NCBI GenBank assembly: GCA_021731205.1
Contig: JAKFXV010000273.1
Span: forward strand, 1-5,821
Length of the DNA: 5,821 nucleotides
Reading direction: 5' to 3'
Source of the DNA: Nocardioides sp.
Lineage (GTDB): Bacteria > Actinomycetota > Actinomycetes > Propionibacteriales > Nocardioidaceae
Below the pieces are notes generated by a model that saw only the letters and a list, made by a program, of their open reading frames with translations, searched no databases and was not told the origin of the DNA. The position numbers and the translations under genes are program-made. Shown piece after piece: positions 1 through 5,729 of this stretch (positions are counted from its first letter, which is position 1; every line of letters starts with the position of its first letter).

Positions 1-1
1 G

Positions 2-640
2 CTCGACGTGCCTGACGCCGTTGCCGGCCGGGCCGTGATCTGCGAGGCGCTCGCCATGGAACCCGTGGAGTGCGTGGCCCGCGGCTACCTCACTGGATCG
101 GGGCTCCTGGACTACCGGGCCAGCGGTGAGGTCTGTGGGATCCCGCTCCCCACCGGCTTGGTCGATGGGAGTCGGCTGCCCGAGCCGCTCTTCACGCCCG
201 CCACCAAGGCCGCCTTGGGGGACCACGACGAGAACGTGTCGTACGCCGCCGTCGAACGGACCGTCGGGGCGACGTCCGCCGCCGAGTTGCGCACCCTCAC
301 CCTGGAGATCTACGCGAGGGCCGAGACGATCGCGCGTGAACGGGGGATCATCCTCGCCGACACGAAGTTCGAGTTCGGCCGACGTCCCGACCACACGCTC
401 GTGCTCGCCGACGAGGTACTGACTCCGGACTCTTCACGCTTCTGGCCCACAGTCGAGTGGTCGCCGGGCCACCCGCAACCTTCGTACGACAAGCAGATCG
501 TGCGCAACTGGCTGCTGTCCGAGTCCGGCTGGGATCGAGCCGCGGGCGGGCCACCACCACCGCTTCCGGGCGAGGTGGTCGAGCTCACGCGGGCGAAGTA
601 CATCGAGGTCTTCGAGCGGCTCACCGGCACGGCGTTCTGA
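2..640 (+). CDS. purC: Phosphoribosylaminoimidazole-succinocarboxamide (SAICAR) synthase, 5' end missing
   Basis: This cytoplasmic ATP-dependent ligase joins CAIR and L-aspartate to give SAICAR in de novo purine synthesis. The reading frame is open from base 2, so the start lies left of the window; 212 residues are visible, against roughly 290-300 in actinobacterial members (family knowledge). The visible part carries family signatures in order: [16 protein letters not shown], the following [24 protein letters not shown], the C-terminal [12 protein letters not shown], and [15 protein letters not shown] just before the TGA stop. No frameshift or missing signature is seen. The stop overlaps the ATG of the next gene (TGATG), which suggests translational coupling. 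PurC acts downstream of the FGAM synthase encoded further right, so the two pur loci in this window share a pathway but not an operon. Confidence 0.96.
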   Translation, partial: LDVPDAVAGRAVICEALAMEPVECVARGYLTGSGLLDYRASGEVCGIPLPTGLVDGSRLPEPLFTPATKAALGDHDENVSYAAVERTVGATSAAELRTLTLEIYARAETIARERGIILADTKFEFGRRPDHTLVLADEVLTPDSSRFWPTVEWSPGHPQPSYDKQIVRNWLLSESGWDRAAGGPPPPLPGEVVELTRAKYIEVFERLTGTAF

Positions 641-1056
641 TGCGCTGCGAGGTCGTGGTCGGGTTCAGCCAGCCCAGACAGGTGGTCTTCGACTACCTCA
701 CGCATCCCCGCAACCGGCCGGCCTGGCAGTCGAGTCTGCGCACGGTCGAGGATGTCGTGGGCGACGGCAAGGTTGGCAGCACCTGGACCGACGTGACAAG
801 GGTCGGGATGCGGGCGCGGTTGCGCGTGATCGAGTGTGAGCCGCCCGCGTTGTGGGTCGAGGTCGGCGAGTGGCGCGATGTGACTGCCCGGCTCGAGCTC
901 CAACTGCGACCGCTCGGGAGCGGCACCGTTGTGAAGGCGATCGCGGATCTCGACCTGCCTGGTCCGCTTCGTCCGGCGGAGGTCGGGCTGCGGCTGCTGG
1001 CTCCAGTCGCCATTCGCGCCGATCTGCGGCGCGCCACGCGGCGGGTCGAGCTCTAG
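640..1056 (+). CDS. SRPBCC (START-like / polyketide cyclase-like) family protein
   Basis: A 138-aa soluble protein. The pattern matches small SRPBCC helix-grip proteins: an N-terminal strand (MRCEVVVGF), then a helix with VFDYLTHPRNRPAWQSSL (like the usual D-x-x-x-x-P-x-W segment), then alternating strands with a G-x-G-S-x-W turn, the IECEPPALWVEV segment and a GSGTVVKAIADLDL strand, ending in a helix. Such folds bind hydrophobic ligands, but the ligand and any enzyme activity cannot be read from sequence. The ATG shares one base with the purC stop and no clear Shine-Dalgarno lies before it, so translation probably depends on ribosomes finishing purC. The gene ends 7 bases from the stop of a convergent gene. 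Longer in-frame starts inside purC are possible but would overlap it extensively. The family call is fairly secure; the function is unknown. Confidence 0.8.
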   Translation: MRCEVVVGFSQPRQVVFDYLTHPRNRPAWQSSLRTVEDVVGDGKVGSTWTDVTRVGMRARLRVIECEPPALWVEVGEWRDVTARLELQLRPLGSGTVVKAIADLDLPGPLRPAEVGLRLLAPVAIRADLRRATRRVEL

Positions 1057-1063
1057 CCGGCAC

Positions 1064-1438
1064 TCAGGTGGCGAGTTGGTCGAGGAGCCAGCTCGGGCTC
1101 ATCACCCGGGCACCGACTGCTTCCGCGCGGGCGCCGAGCATCCGATCGGCGGTGATCACCAAGACCTCGGCGGCGCGTTCGACCGCGTCGCGGGTGGCCT
1201 CGACGATGGCCTCGTCTCCGTCGCGTGGCGCATGGACGGTGCGCAGGTGCCCGTCGCGGCCCGGCGGGATACCGCCCTTGGCCTTGCCCTCCAGCACCAG
1301 CACGATCTCGTCGTACGGCGTGTCGGCGAGCAGCAGTCGTTGGTGCAGCAGGCTGGCTGCGCGCGCACGGTCGCGCCACCAGCCGTTGGGCGTCGCACCG
1401 ACGACGTTGGCGCCGTCGACAACCAGCACTCTGAGCAC
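1064..1438 (-). CDS. NYN/PIN-like domain protein (YacP-type putative RNase)
   Basis: A 124-aa single-domain protein with no signal peptide or membrane segment. Acidic residues sit where PIN/NYN nucleases hold metal ligands: D8 in VVDGANVVGA with N11, D75/E76 in RDGDEAIVE, and D98 in VITADRML. The C-terminal SPSWLLDQL segment is usual for the short actinobacterial members. By family knowledge these may cleave RNA, although homologues are often annotated as NTP pyrophosphohydrolases; I infer a nuclease-like fold and not a proven substrate. The start is GTG at 1438, chosen because the conserved DGAN strand begins immediately after it and a TAnnnT box lies 6 bases upstream (leaderless mRNA). An internal GTG three codons later is the alternative. 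The gene converges on the SRPBCC gene and diverges from the acyl-CoA synthetase. Confidence 0.75.
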   Translation of the reverse strand: MLRVLVVDGANVVGATPNGWWRDRARAASLLHQRLLLADTPYDEIVLVLEGKAKGGIPPGRDGHLRTVHAPRDGDEAIVEATRDAVERAAEVLVITADRMLGARAEAVGARVMSPSWLLDQLAT

Positions 1439-1444
1439 GGTCCA

Positions 1445-1450
1445 AGCCTA
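1445..1450 (-). promoter_or_regulatory. Candidate -10 box of a leaderless promoter for the NYN gene
   Basis: On the minus strand TAGGCT is followed by six bases and then the GTG start at 1438. That places transcription initiation at or next to the start codon, as in actinobacterial leaderless transcripts. No convincing -35 box is seen. The box lies in the palindrome GCCTAGGC (1446-1453). It is a pattern match only. Confidence 0.5.
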
Positions 1451-1507
1451 GGCGGGTGCGGGGGAGGCGCCGGTCCGGGCTCGCTGGCGCGGCGCGGGCT
1501 TCGGGCC

Positions 1508-1513
1508 TAGGGT
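1508..1513 (+). promoter_or_regulatory. Candidate -10 box of a leaderless promoter for the acyl-CoA synthetase
   Basis: TAGGGT is followed by seven bases and then the ATG at 1521, consistent with transcription starting at the A of the start codon. There is no good Shine-Dalgarno; AGGGT within the same box could act weakly as one if transcription started upstream. No clear -35 box is present. Confidence 0.5.
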
Positions 1514-1520
1514 CGCTGGC

Positions 1521-3080
1521 ATGTTGAACCTCGCGTTCTTTCTGGAGGAGTCCGCCCGCAAGTACCCCGACCGCGACGCGGTCGTGCTGGGCGAGAAGCG
1601 GCTGACCTATGCGCAGGTCAACGGTGCCGCCAACCAGGTCGCCAACCTGCTCGTAGCCCGGGGTGTCCGGCCGGGCGACAAGGTGGCGTTGAGCTGCCTC
1701 AACCTGCCGTACTTCCCGATCGTCTACTACGGCATCTTGAAGGCCGGCGGGGTCGTCGTACCCCTCAACGTGCTGCTCAAGGGCCGCGAAGTGGCCTATC
1801 ACCTGGCCGACTCCGATGCGGCGTACTACCTCGCCTTCGAGGGCACCGAGGCACTGCCGATGGGCGTCGAGGCGTACGCCGGCTACGAGCAGGCCGTCGC
1901 CGAGGGAGCGCCCTGCCGCGGGTTCCTCATGATCACCGCCGACCCGAGCGCTGACCCGCCGATCGAGGGCGTCGAGACGCTTGGCTCGGCGTTGGCAGGG
2001 CACCCGCCACACTTCCACACCGTGGAGACCAGCCCCAACGACCCGTGCGTGATCCTCTACACCAGCGGCACGACGGGGCAGGCGAAGGGCGCGATGCTGT
2101 CCCACAGCAACCTGGTGATGAACGCGATCGCGACCAATGACATGTTCGCGGCGCAGCGTGGGGCTGAGACCCACCTGATCGCTCTCCCGCTGTTCCACAC
2201 GTTCGGTGCCACCGTCCAGATGAACGGCGGATTCGCGTGCGCCGCGACCTTGGTGCTGCTGCCGCGCTTCGACGCAGCCCAGGCGGTCGCGTTGCTCGAG
2301 CGGGAAGCCGTGACGATCTTCGCAGGCGTACCAACCATGTGGTGGGGCCTGCTGGGGGCGTTGACCGATGACGTCGATGTGGCGCTCATCGCCAGCAACC
2401 TGCGGGTGGCCATGTCCGGTGGGTCCAGTCTGCCGGTCGAGATCATCCGGTCGGTCAAGGAGCGTTTCGGCGTGCAGATCCTCGAGGGCTACGGATTGTC
2501 CGAGACCTCACCGGTGGCCACCTTCACCGACGCGGCCTTCGACCCTCGCCCCGGCTCGATCGGGAGACCGATCTGGGGCATCGAGTGCAAGCTGATCGAC
2601 GACGACTGGAACACCGTCGACGGCGTCGGCGAACTCGGTGAGATCGCGATCCGGGGCCACAACATCATGCTCGGCTACTACAACCGGCCGGACGCGACGG
2701 CTGCGGTGATGCGCGACGGCTGGTTCCGCTCCGGTGACCTCGGCAAACGCGACGAGGACGGCTTCTACTACATCGTCGATCGGGCCAAGGACATGATCAT
2801 CAGGGGTGGGTTCAACGTCTACCCGCGCGAGATCGAGGAAGTCCTGATGACCCATGAAGGGGTCTCGCTCGCCGCAGTGATCGGCGTGCCCGATGAGGAG
2901 CACGGCGAGGAGATCAAGGCGTTCGTGATCCCGGTGGCGGGGGCGGTGGTCACCGCGGAGGAGCTCGTCGCGTGGGGCAAGGACCAGATGGCCGCCTACA
3001 AGTACCCCCGATCGGTCGAGTTCGTCGCCAGCCTCCCGATGACGGCCACCGGCAAGATCCTCAAGCGCGAGCTCGCCTGA
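1521..3080 (+). CDS. AMP-forming acyl-CoA synthetase (long-chain-fatty-acid--CoA ligase-like, FadD family)
   Basis: A 519-aa cytoplasmic enzyme of the ANL superfamily, expected to activate a carboxylic acid with ATP to an acyl-adenylate and pass it to CoA. All core motifs are intact. The phosphate-binding loop is ILYTSGTTGQAKGAMLSH (T181-G186 core). EGYGLSETSP spans 322-331, GWFRSGDLG 400-408 (Asp406), and the hinge region DRAKDMIIRGG begins at 420. The C-terminal PMTATGKILKREL includes the adenylation lysine K512. Length and full motif order fit medium/long-chain acyl-CoA ligases, but the substrate is not readable and an aryl or other acid is possible. No acyl-carrier or reductase domain is fused. 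The ATG at 1521 begins the usual N-terminal MLNLAFFLEESARKYPDRDAV segment. It lies upstream of purS in the same direction with a 98-base gap, and purS has its own promoter-like site, so it is probably not part of the purine operon. Confidence 0.92.
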   Translation: MLNLAFFLEESARKYPDRDAVVLGEKRLTYAQVNGAANQVANLLVARGVRPGDKVALSCLNLPYFPIVYYGILKAGGVVVPLNVLLKGREVAYHLADSDAAYYLAFEGTEALPMGVEAYAGYEQAVAEGAPCRGFLMITADPSADPPIEGVETLGSALAGHPPHFHTVETSPNDPCVILYTSGTTGQAKGAMLSHSNLVMNAIATNDMFAAQRGAETHLIALPLFHTFGATVQMNGGFACAATLVLLPRFDAAQAVALLEREAVTIFAGVPTMWWGLLGALTDDVDVALIASNLRVAMSGGSSLPVEIIRSVKERFGVQILEGYGLSETSPVATFTDAAFDPRPGSIGRPIWGIECKLIDDDWNTVDGVGELGEIAIRGHNIMLGYYNRPDATAAVMRDGWFRSGDLGKRDEDGFYYIVDRAKDMIIRGGFNVYPREIEEVLMTHEGVSLAAVIGVPDEEHGEEIKAFVIPVAGAVVTAEELVAWGKDQMAAYKYPRSVEFVASLPMTATGKILKRELA

Positions 3081-3106
3081 GCCCGTGGTCGCGGCCGGCA
3101 GGCGGG

Positions 3107-3130
3107 GCGGAGCGTCGTACGCCGGTCCGC
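3107..3130 (+). terminator. Weak hairpin after the acyl-CoA synthetase gene
   Basis: GCGGA (3107-3111) can pair with TCCGC (3126-3130), with an inner GCG/CGC stem around the loop TCGTA and a three-base bulge. It lies 27 bases after the stop codon and just before the purS promoter-like site. There is no T-tract, so termination activity is doubtful; chance pairing in GC-rich DNA is a real alternative. Confidence 0.22.
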
Positions 3131-3136
3131 GCGGCC

Positions 3137-3142
3137 TAGGAT
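3137..3142 (+). promoter_or_regulatory. Candidate -10 box for the purS-purQ operon
   Basis: TAGGAT fits the actinobacterial TAnnnT consensus. Initiation about 7 bases downstream, near 3149, would leave a leader of about 30 bases containing a Shine-Dalgarno before the purS GTG. Unlike the other promoters proposed in this window, this one would give a mRNA with a leader. No clear -35 box or operator palindrome was found. Confidence 0.45.
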
Positions 3143-3165
3143 GGACGCACCGCCCCACTGCGAGC

Positions 3166-3171
3166 TAGGAG
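3166..3171 (+). promoter_or_regulatory. Ribosome binding site of purS
   Basis: TAGGAG sits 7 bases before the GTG at 3179. It selects this GTG over the nearer out-of-frame GTG at 3171. Confidence 0.7.
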
Positions 3172-3178
3172 TGCCCCC

Positions 3179-3442
3179 GTGGCCCGAGTCGTCGTCGACG
3201 TCATGCCCAAACCCGAGATCCTCGACCCGCAGGGCAAGGCGGTCCAAGGGGCGCTGCCGCGGCTGGGTTTCGAGGGCGTGGTGGACGTCCGCCAAGGCAA
3301 GCGGTTCGAGATCGAGCTGGCCGGTGAACTGACCGAGGCTCGCCTGGCCGAGGTGCGCCAGATGGCCGAGACGTTGCTGTCCAACCCTGTGATCGAGGAC
3401 TTCGCGGTTCACGTCGATGAGCGGGAGGCGTCGGCACGGTGA
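3179..3442 (+). CDS. purS: Phosphoribosylformylglycinamidine synthase subunit PurS
   Basis: An 87-aa protein, the usual size for PurS. It is the small subunit of the three-part FGAM synthase (PurS-PurQ-PurL), which converts FGAR, glutamine and ATP to FGAM. By family knowledge PurS bridges the glutaminase PurQ and the synthetase PurL and helps ammonia transfer. Family features seen are [17 protein letters not shown] near the N-terminus, [22 protein letters not shown], and a C-terminal [16 protein letters not shown]. The GTG start is supported by TAGGAG 7 bases upstream. Its TGA overlaps the purQ GTG by four bases (GTGA), so the two are almost certainly co-translated. It has no catalytic residues of its own, as expected. 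Confidence 0.95.
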   Translation: MARVVVDVMPKPEILDPQGKAVQGALPRLGFEGVVDVRQGKRFEIELAGELTEARLAEVRQMAETLLSNPVIEDFAVHVDEREASAR

Positions 3443-4116
3443 GGATCGGCGTCGTCACGTTCCCCGGCTCGCTCGACGAGGTCGACGCTCAGCGCGCGGT
3501 CGAGATCGGCGGCAACCAAGCAGTCCCGCTATGGCACGGCGACCACGACCTGCGCGATGTCGACGCGGTGATCCTCCCCGGAGGGTTCTCGTACGGCGAC
3601 TACCTGCGCTGCGGGGCGATCTCGCGGTTCTCGCCAGTGATGACCGAGGTGATCGCGGCGGCCAACAGTGGACTTCCGGTGCTCGGCATCTGCAACGGCT
3701 TCCAGATCTTGTGCGAGTCGCACCTGTTGCCGGGCGCCTTGATCCGCAACGACCACCGCAAGTTCGTGTGCCGCGACCAGCGCCTGCGCATCGAGAACAA
3801 TCGGACCCCCTGGACCTCGTCGTACGCCGAGGGCGCCGAGGTCACGATCGTGCTCAAGAACGGTGAGGGCGGCTTCGTCGCCGATACCGACACGCTCGAC
3901 CGGCTGGAGGGGGAGGGGCGAGTGGTCGCGCGCTATCTCGACGACAACCCCAACGGCTCTCTACGCGACATCGCCGGCATCACCAACGAACGCGGCAACG
4001 TCGTCGGCCTGATGCCCCACCCCGAGCACGCCGTCGAGGCCCTCACCGGCTCCGGCACCGACGGCCTCGGCTTCTTCACCAGCCTCGCCGAGGTCATGCT
4101 CAACCCGACCCGCTAA
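3439..4116 (+). CDS. purQ: Phosphoribosylformylglycinamidine synthase subunit PurQ (glutaminase)
   Basis: A 225-aa class I glutamine amidotransferase that releases ammonia from glutamine for FGAM formation by PurL. The nucleophile Cys85 lies in [11 protein letters not shown], and the catalytic partners His194 and Glu196 lie in [11 protein letters not shown], so the triad is complete. [16 protein letters not shown] (from about residue 46) and the RNDHRKFVC segment are PurQ hallmarks that separate it from other glutaminases. The start GTG overlaps the purS stop by four bases, and GGGAGG (3423-3428) lies 10 bases upstream inside purS. Length is normal and no lesion is seen. The usual downstream partner purL does not follow directly: the next gene is on the opposite strand and the purL start appears only at 5730. 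Confidence 0.97.
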   Translation: MRIGVVTFPGSLDEVDAQRAVEIGGNQAVPLWHGDHDLRDVDAVILPGGFSYGDYLRCGAISRFSPVMTEVIAAANSGLPVLGICNGFQILCESHLLPGALIRNDHRKFVCRDQRLRIENNRTPWTSSYAEGAEVTIVLKNGEGGFVADTDTLDRLEGEGRVVARYLDDNPNGSLRDIAGITNERGNVVGLMPHPEHAVEALTGSGTDGLGFFTSLAEVMLNPTR

Positions 4117-4121
4117 CCGTG

Positions 4122-4200
4122 GCGCTTCGCGCACACCGCCGACCCGTGTCGGGTTCGTGACGTCCCGGCTCAGCGCGCTTCGCGCGCACAGCCGACCCGT
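4122..4200. repeat. Pair of 26-bp imperfect direct repeats in the purQ 3' intergenic region
   Basis: Copy one spans 4122-4147 and copy two 4175-4200, offset by 53 bases. They match at 24 of 26 positions, starting GCGCTTCGCGC and ending GCCGACCCGT. Copy one is followed by an inverted GTCGGGTT, and copy two forms the left arm of the inverted repeat at 4193-4249. The segment is non-coding and lies between convergent genes. It resembles a decayed array of a dispersed intergenic repeat, but whether it occurs elsewhere in the genome cannot be seen here. Confidence 0.7.
4142..4154 (+). terminator. Short hairpin after purQ
   Basis: ACCCG-TGT-CGGGT forms a five-pair stem, plus a possible outer G-T pair, with a three-base loop 25 bases after the purQ stop. 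There is no T-tract. The right arm can also pair with AACCCGAC at 4102-4109 near the purQ 3' end, giving an alternative 8-bp stem. A role in ending purSQ transcription is plausible but unproven. Confidence 0.3.
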
Positions 4201-4249
4201 CACTCATGTGCCCAAATGGTCGGCGTGTCGGCCCGCGATTGACGGGTCG
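4193..4249. repeat. REP-like inverted repeat with 10-bp perfect arms between convergent genes
   Basis: CGACCCGTCA (4193-4202) and TGACGGGTCG (4240-4249) are exact reverse complements separated by 37 bases. Inside the loop GTCGGC occurs twice (4219-4224 and 4227-4232), and either copy could pair with GCCGAC at 4191-4196, so several alternative foldings exist. The right arm ends two bases before the stop codon of the minus-strand gene. It may be a bidirectional terminator, a repetitive extragenic palindrome or the remnant of a small mobile element. The sequence alone does not decide. Confidence 0.6.
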
Positions 4250-4251
4250 AC

Positions 4252-5580
4252 CTAGAAACGGCCGGCCTGCAAGGCGTCCCAGGTGCTGTCCGCGACGACG
4301 CCGGTGCGTGGTACGCCGGCCTGCTTCTGCCAGGCGCGGACGGCCGCGCGGGTGTTGGCCTCGAAGATCCCCGTGATCTCGAGCTGCGCCACCCCGGCCG
4401 CGTTCAGCGAGCGCTGGATCCGTCGTACGAACTTGCCGGCCGACCCGAACTTCAGCACGGGTTGCTTGCCTTGGGCGAGCAACCCGACCCAGTTCCGCTT
4501 GGTCCACCGCTCCTGGACGGCGAAGCCGTGGTTGGCCTGCCAGCGGTTCATGCCGCGGACCAGCTTGGGTCCGAAGCCGAGCGTGATTCTGCCCTTGTAG
4601 TAGCCACGCTCCTTCAGTAGGCACTTCAGCGCCACCGCCATCGCCGGCCGCTTCTTCCCCTCGACCAGCGGCCGGTAGCGCGGGAAGTCGATCGGCCGTC
4701 CGCCGCAATGGACTTCCTTGCGCGCCACTGAGCCCTTCCCCACATCGAGGAAGTTGCGGTCGATGTTGATGGTCACGCCACCCCAGGTCTCGTCGTGGCC
4801 GCCCATGTACTGCTTGACCCGGCGGTGGGGGTTCCACCCCTCCTCGGAGATGTAGGTCGTCGACGTGTTGGCCTTGTTGTCCCAGCGCGCGATCCAGAGA
4901 TAGTCGGGCAACGTGACGTTCGGCGTCTGATTGACCCGCGCCTGTTCCAGGATCAAGATGCCGGACCCCGCGCTGGAATAGACCCCGGAGACGTAGTTCA
5001 GCGCGTGCAGTCGATTCGTCCACCCGCTCAGGAACGCCAGCGCCGAGTCTCGGCACCGCGGCCTCGTGTGATCGAACGCCTCGATGTCGTACCACAGCGT
5101 GCTGCCGGCCACGATCCCGAGCGCGTCTGCCGCGTTGACCGCCTTGCGGGCCTCCGCCTTGCCTTGTGCCCGCGCTTCTCGATAGAGCCCGTCGGCACCG
5201 GGGTCGTCGATGATCACCGGGTCGCTGCCGTAGCGAGGAAACCGCCCGCTGCACGAGGCCTGCGGCCCGAGCGCGATCGGCAACAGGCGCCAACCGTTCG
5301 CGAGCTGCGTCGTGACCCACTGGGGCGTCAGGTTCGGTTGGTCGCGGCAGGCCCGGGAGTCACCGGAGATGTAGATCCCAGCGGCGAAGAACGGCGAGTG
5401 TTCCAACCAGACGTCCATCTTCTCCTGGGTCGGAGTCAGGCACTGGTCGAAGCCGTAGCCGGTGAAGTTGCCCGGCGTCGCCCGGTTCTCGGCGTACGCC
5501 GGCACGGCCGCAGCCGTCGTGACAACGAGGGTCAAGACCAGAGCCGCGGCGGCGGCGACGGCGCGGGGAAGTGAGCGCAT
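4252..5580 (-). CDS. Secreted Rv2525c-like (DUF1906) glycoside-hydrolase-like protein with C-terminal peptidoglycan-binding-like repeats
   Basis: A 442-aa exported protein. Residues 1-30 form a signal peptide: R2/R6, a hydrophobic Ala/Leu/Val core and an AYA cleavage site before Glu31. There is no twin-arginine, so Sec export is likely. Residues about 38-290 resemble the Rv2525c/DUF1906 TIM-barrel domain, with GYGFDQC (Asp45), FAAGIYISGDSRAC, WRLLPIALGPQ, STLWYDIEAFD (Asp165, Glu167), VSGVYSS, LWIARWD and the end strand VTINIDRNFLD. Residues about 309-370 and 374-442 are two peptidoglycan-binding-1-like units; the second is clearer (FVRRIQRSLNAAG, TRAAVRAWQKQAGVPRTGVV), the first degenerate. 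Six cysteines (47, 78, 110, 176, 292, 320) could form disulfides. Known relatives are cell-wall associated, so a wall-directed hydrolase or binding role is inferred; activity is unproven. The ATG at 5580 is chosen for its Shine-Dalgarno and signal peptide. The gene is antisense between purQ and purL. Confidence 0.85.
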   Translation of the reverse strand: MRSLPRAVAAAAALVLTLVVTTAAAVPAYAENRATPGNFTGYGFDQCLTPTQEKMDVWLEHSPFFAAGIYISGDSRACRDQPNLTPQWVTTQLANGWRLLPIALGPQASCSGRFPRYGSDPVIIDDPGADGLYREARAQGKAEARKAVNAADALGIVAGSTLWYDIEAFDHTRPRCRDSALAFLSGWTNRLHALNYVSGVYSSAGSGILILEQARVNQTPNVTLPDYLWIARWDNKANTSTTYISEEGWNPHRRVKQYMGGHDETWGGVTINIDRNFLDVGKGSVARKEVHCGGRPIDFPRYRPLVEGKKRPAMAVALKCLLKERGYYKGRITLGFGPKLVRGMNRWQANHGFAVQERWTKRNWVGLLAQGKQPVLKFGSAGKFVRRIQRSLNAAGVAQLEITGIFEANTRAAVRAWQKQAGVPRTGVVADSTWDALQAGRF

Positions 5581-5588
5581 CGAGGAGT

Positions 5589-5593
5589 CTCCT
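5589..5593 (-). promoter_or_regulatory. Ribosome binding site of the secreted protein gene, inside a palindrome
   Basis: AGGAG on the minus strand lies 8 bases before the ATG at 5580 and fixes this start. It forms one arm of the perfect palindrome AGGAGTCTCCT (5583-5593). The one-base centre cannot fold tightly, so strong sequestration of the site is unlikely. Confidence 0.7.
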
Positions 5594-5614
5594 GGTGGTA
5601 CGGGGAATCCGTCG

Positions 5615-5620
5615 ACCTTA
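5615..5620 (-). promoter_or_regulatory. Possible -10 box for the secreted protein gene
   Basis: TAAGGT on the minus strand fits TAnnnT and would give a leader of roughly 28 bases that includes the Shine-Dalgarno. The nearest TTG-type -35 (TTGCAC) is about 21 bases away, which is too far, so support is weak. The surrounding gap 5581-5729 holds otherwise only the purL promoter. Confidence 0.25.
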
Positions 5621-5717
5621 ACCCGGCGGCGAGCCAGTGGGGTGCAATCGACACCCGGATAGTGCCGGAATCCATGCCGATCGCACCCAGGGCACGGGTG
5701 GGGGGATGCGGCCGCAC

Positions 5718-5723
5718 TAGATT
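5718..5723 (+). promoter_or_regulatory. Candidate -10 box of a leaderless purL promoter
   Basis: TAGATT is followed by six bases and then GTG at 5730, which begins the purL frame. This places transcription initiation at the start codon. There is no Shine-Dalgarno before the GTG, in keeping with a leaderless mRNA. Because the gene upstream runs the other way, purL needs a promoter here. Confidence 0.6.
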
Positions 5724-5729
5724 GTCCGT

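Noticed and set aside
310..903. Minus-strand open frame of 197 codons across purC and the SRPBCC gene
   Set aside because: It is antisense to two recognisable proteins, and its own translation shows no family motif.
1053..2198. Minus-strand open frame of 381 codons across the NYN gene and the acyl-CoA synthetase
   Set aside because: It lies antisense to intact ANL motifs and out of frame with the NYN gene, with low-complexity Arg-rich sequence and no family features.
3141..3332. ATG at 3141 opening a 63-codon frame near purS
   Set aside because: It is out of frame with purS, lies within the proposed -10 box and leader, and gives a Ser/Arg-rich translation without motifs.
1521..3442. Acyl-CoA synthetase, purS and purQ as one operon
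   Set aside because: A 98-base gap holding a hairpin, a TAGGAT box and a separate Shine-Dalgarno favours an independent purS promoter, although read-through cannot be excluded.
4122..4200. The direct repeats as a CRISPR array
   Set aside because: Only two imperfect copies with one 27-base spacer are present, with no cas genes nearby, and the repeat ends pair with neighbouring sequence.
4100..5320. Long minus-strand open frame of 406 codons overlapping the secreted-protein gene
   Set aside because: It is a shadow frame in GC-rich DNA: its translation is Arg/Gly/Ala-rich with no domain, while the other frame has a signal peptide and recognisable domains.
4795..5574. Plus-strand open frame of 259 codons antisense to the secreted-protein gene
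   Set aside because: The translation is rich in Arg, Val, Asp and Pro without recognisable motifs, and codon-position bias fits the minus strand.
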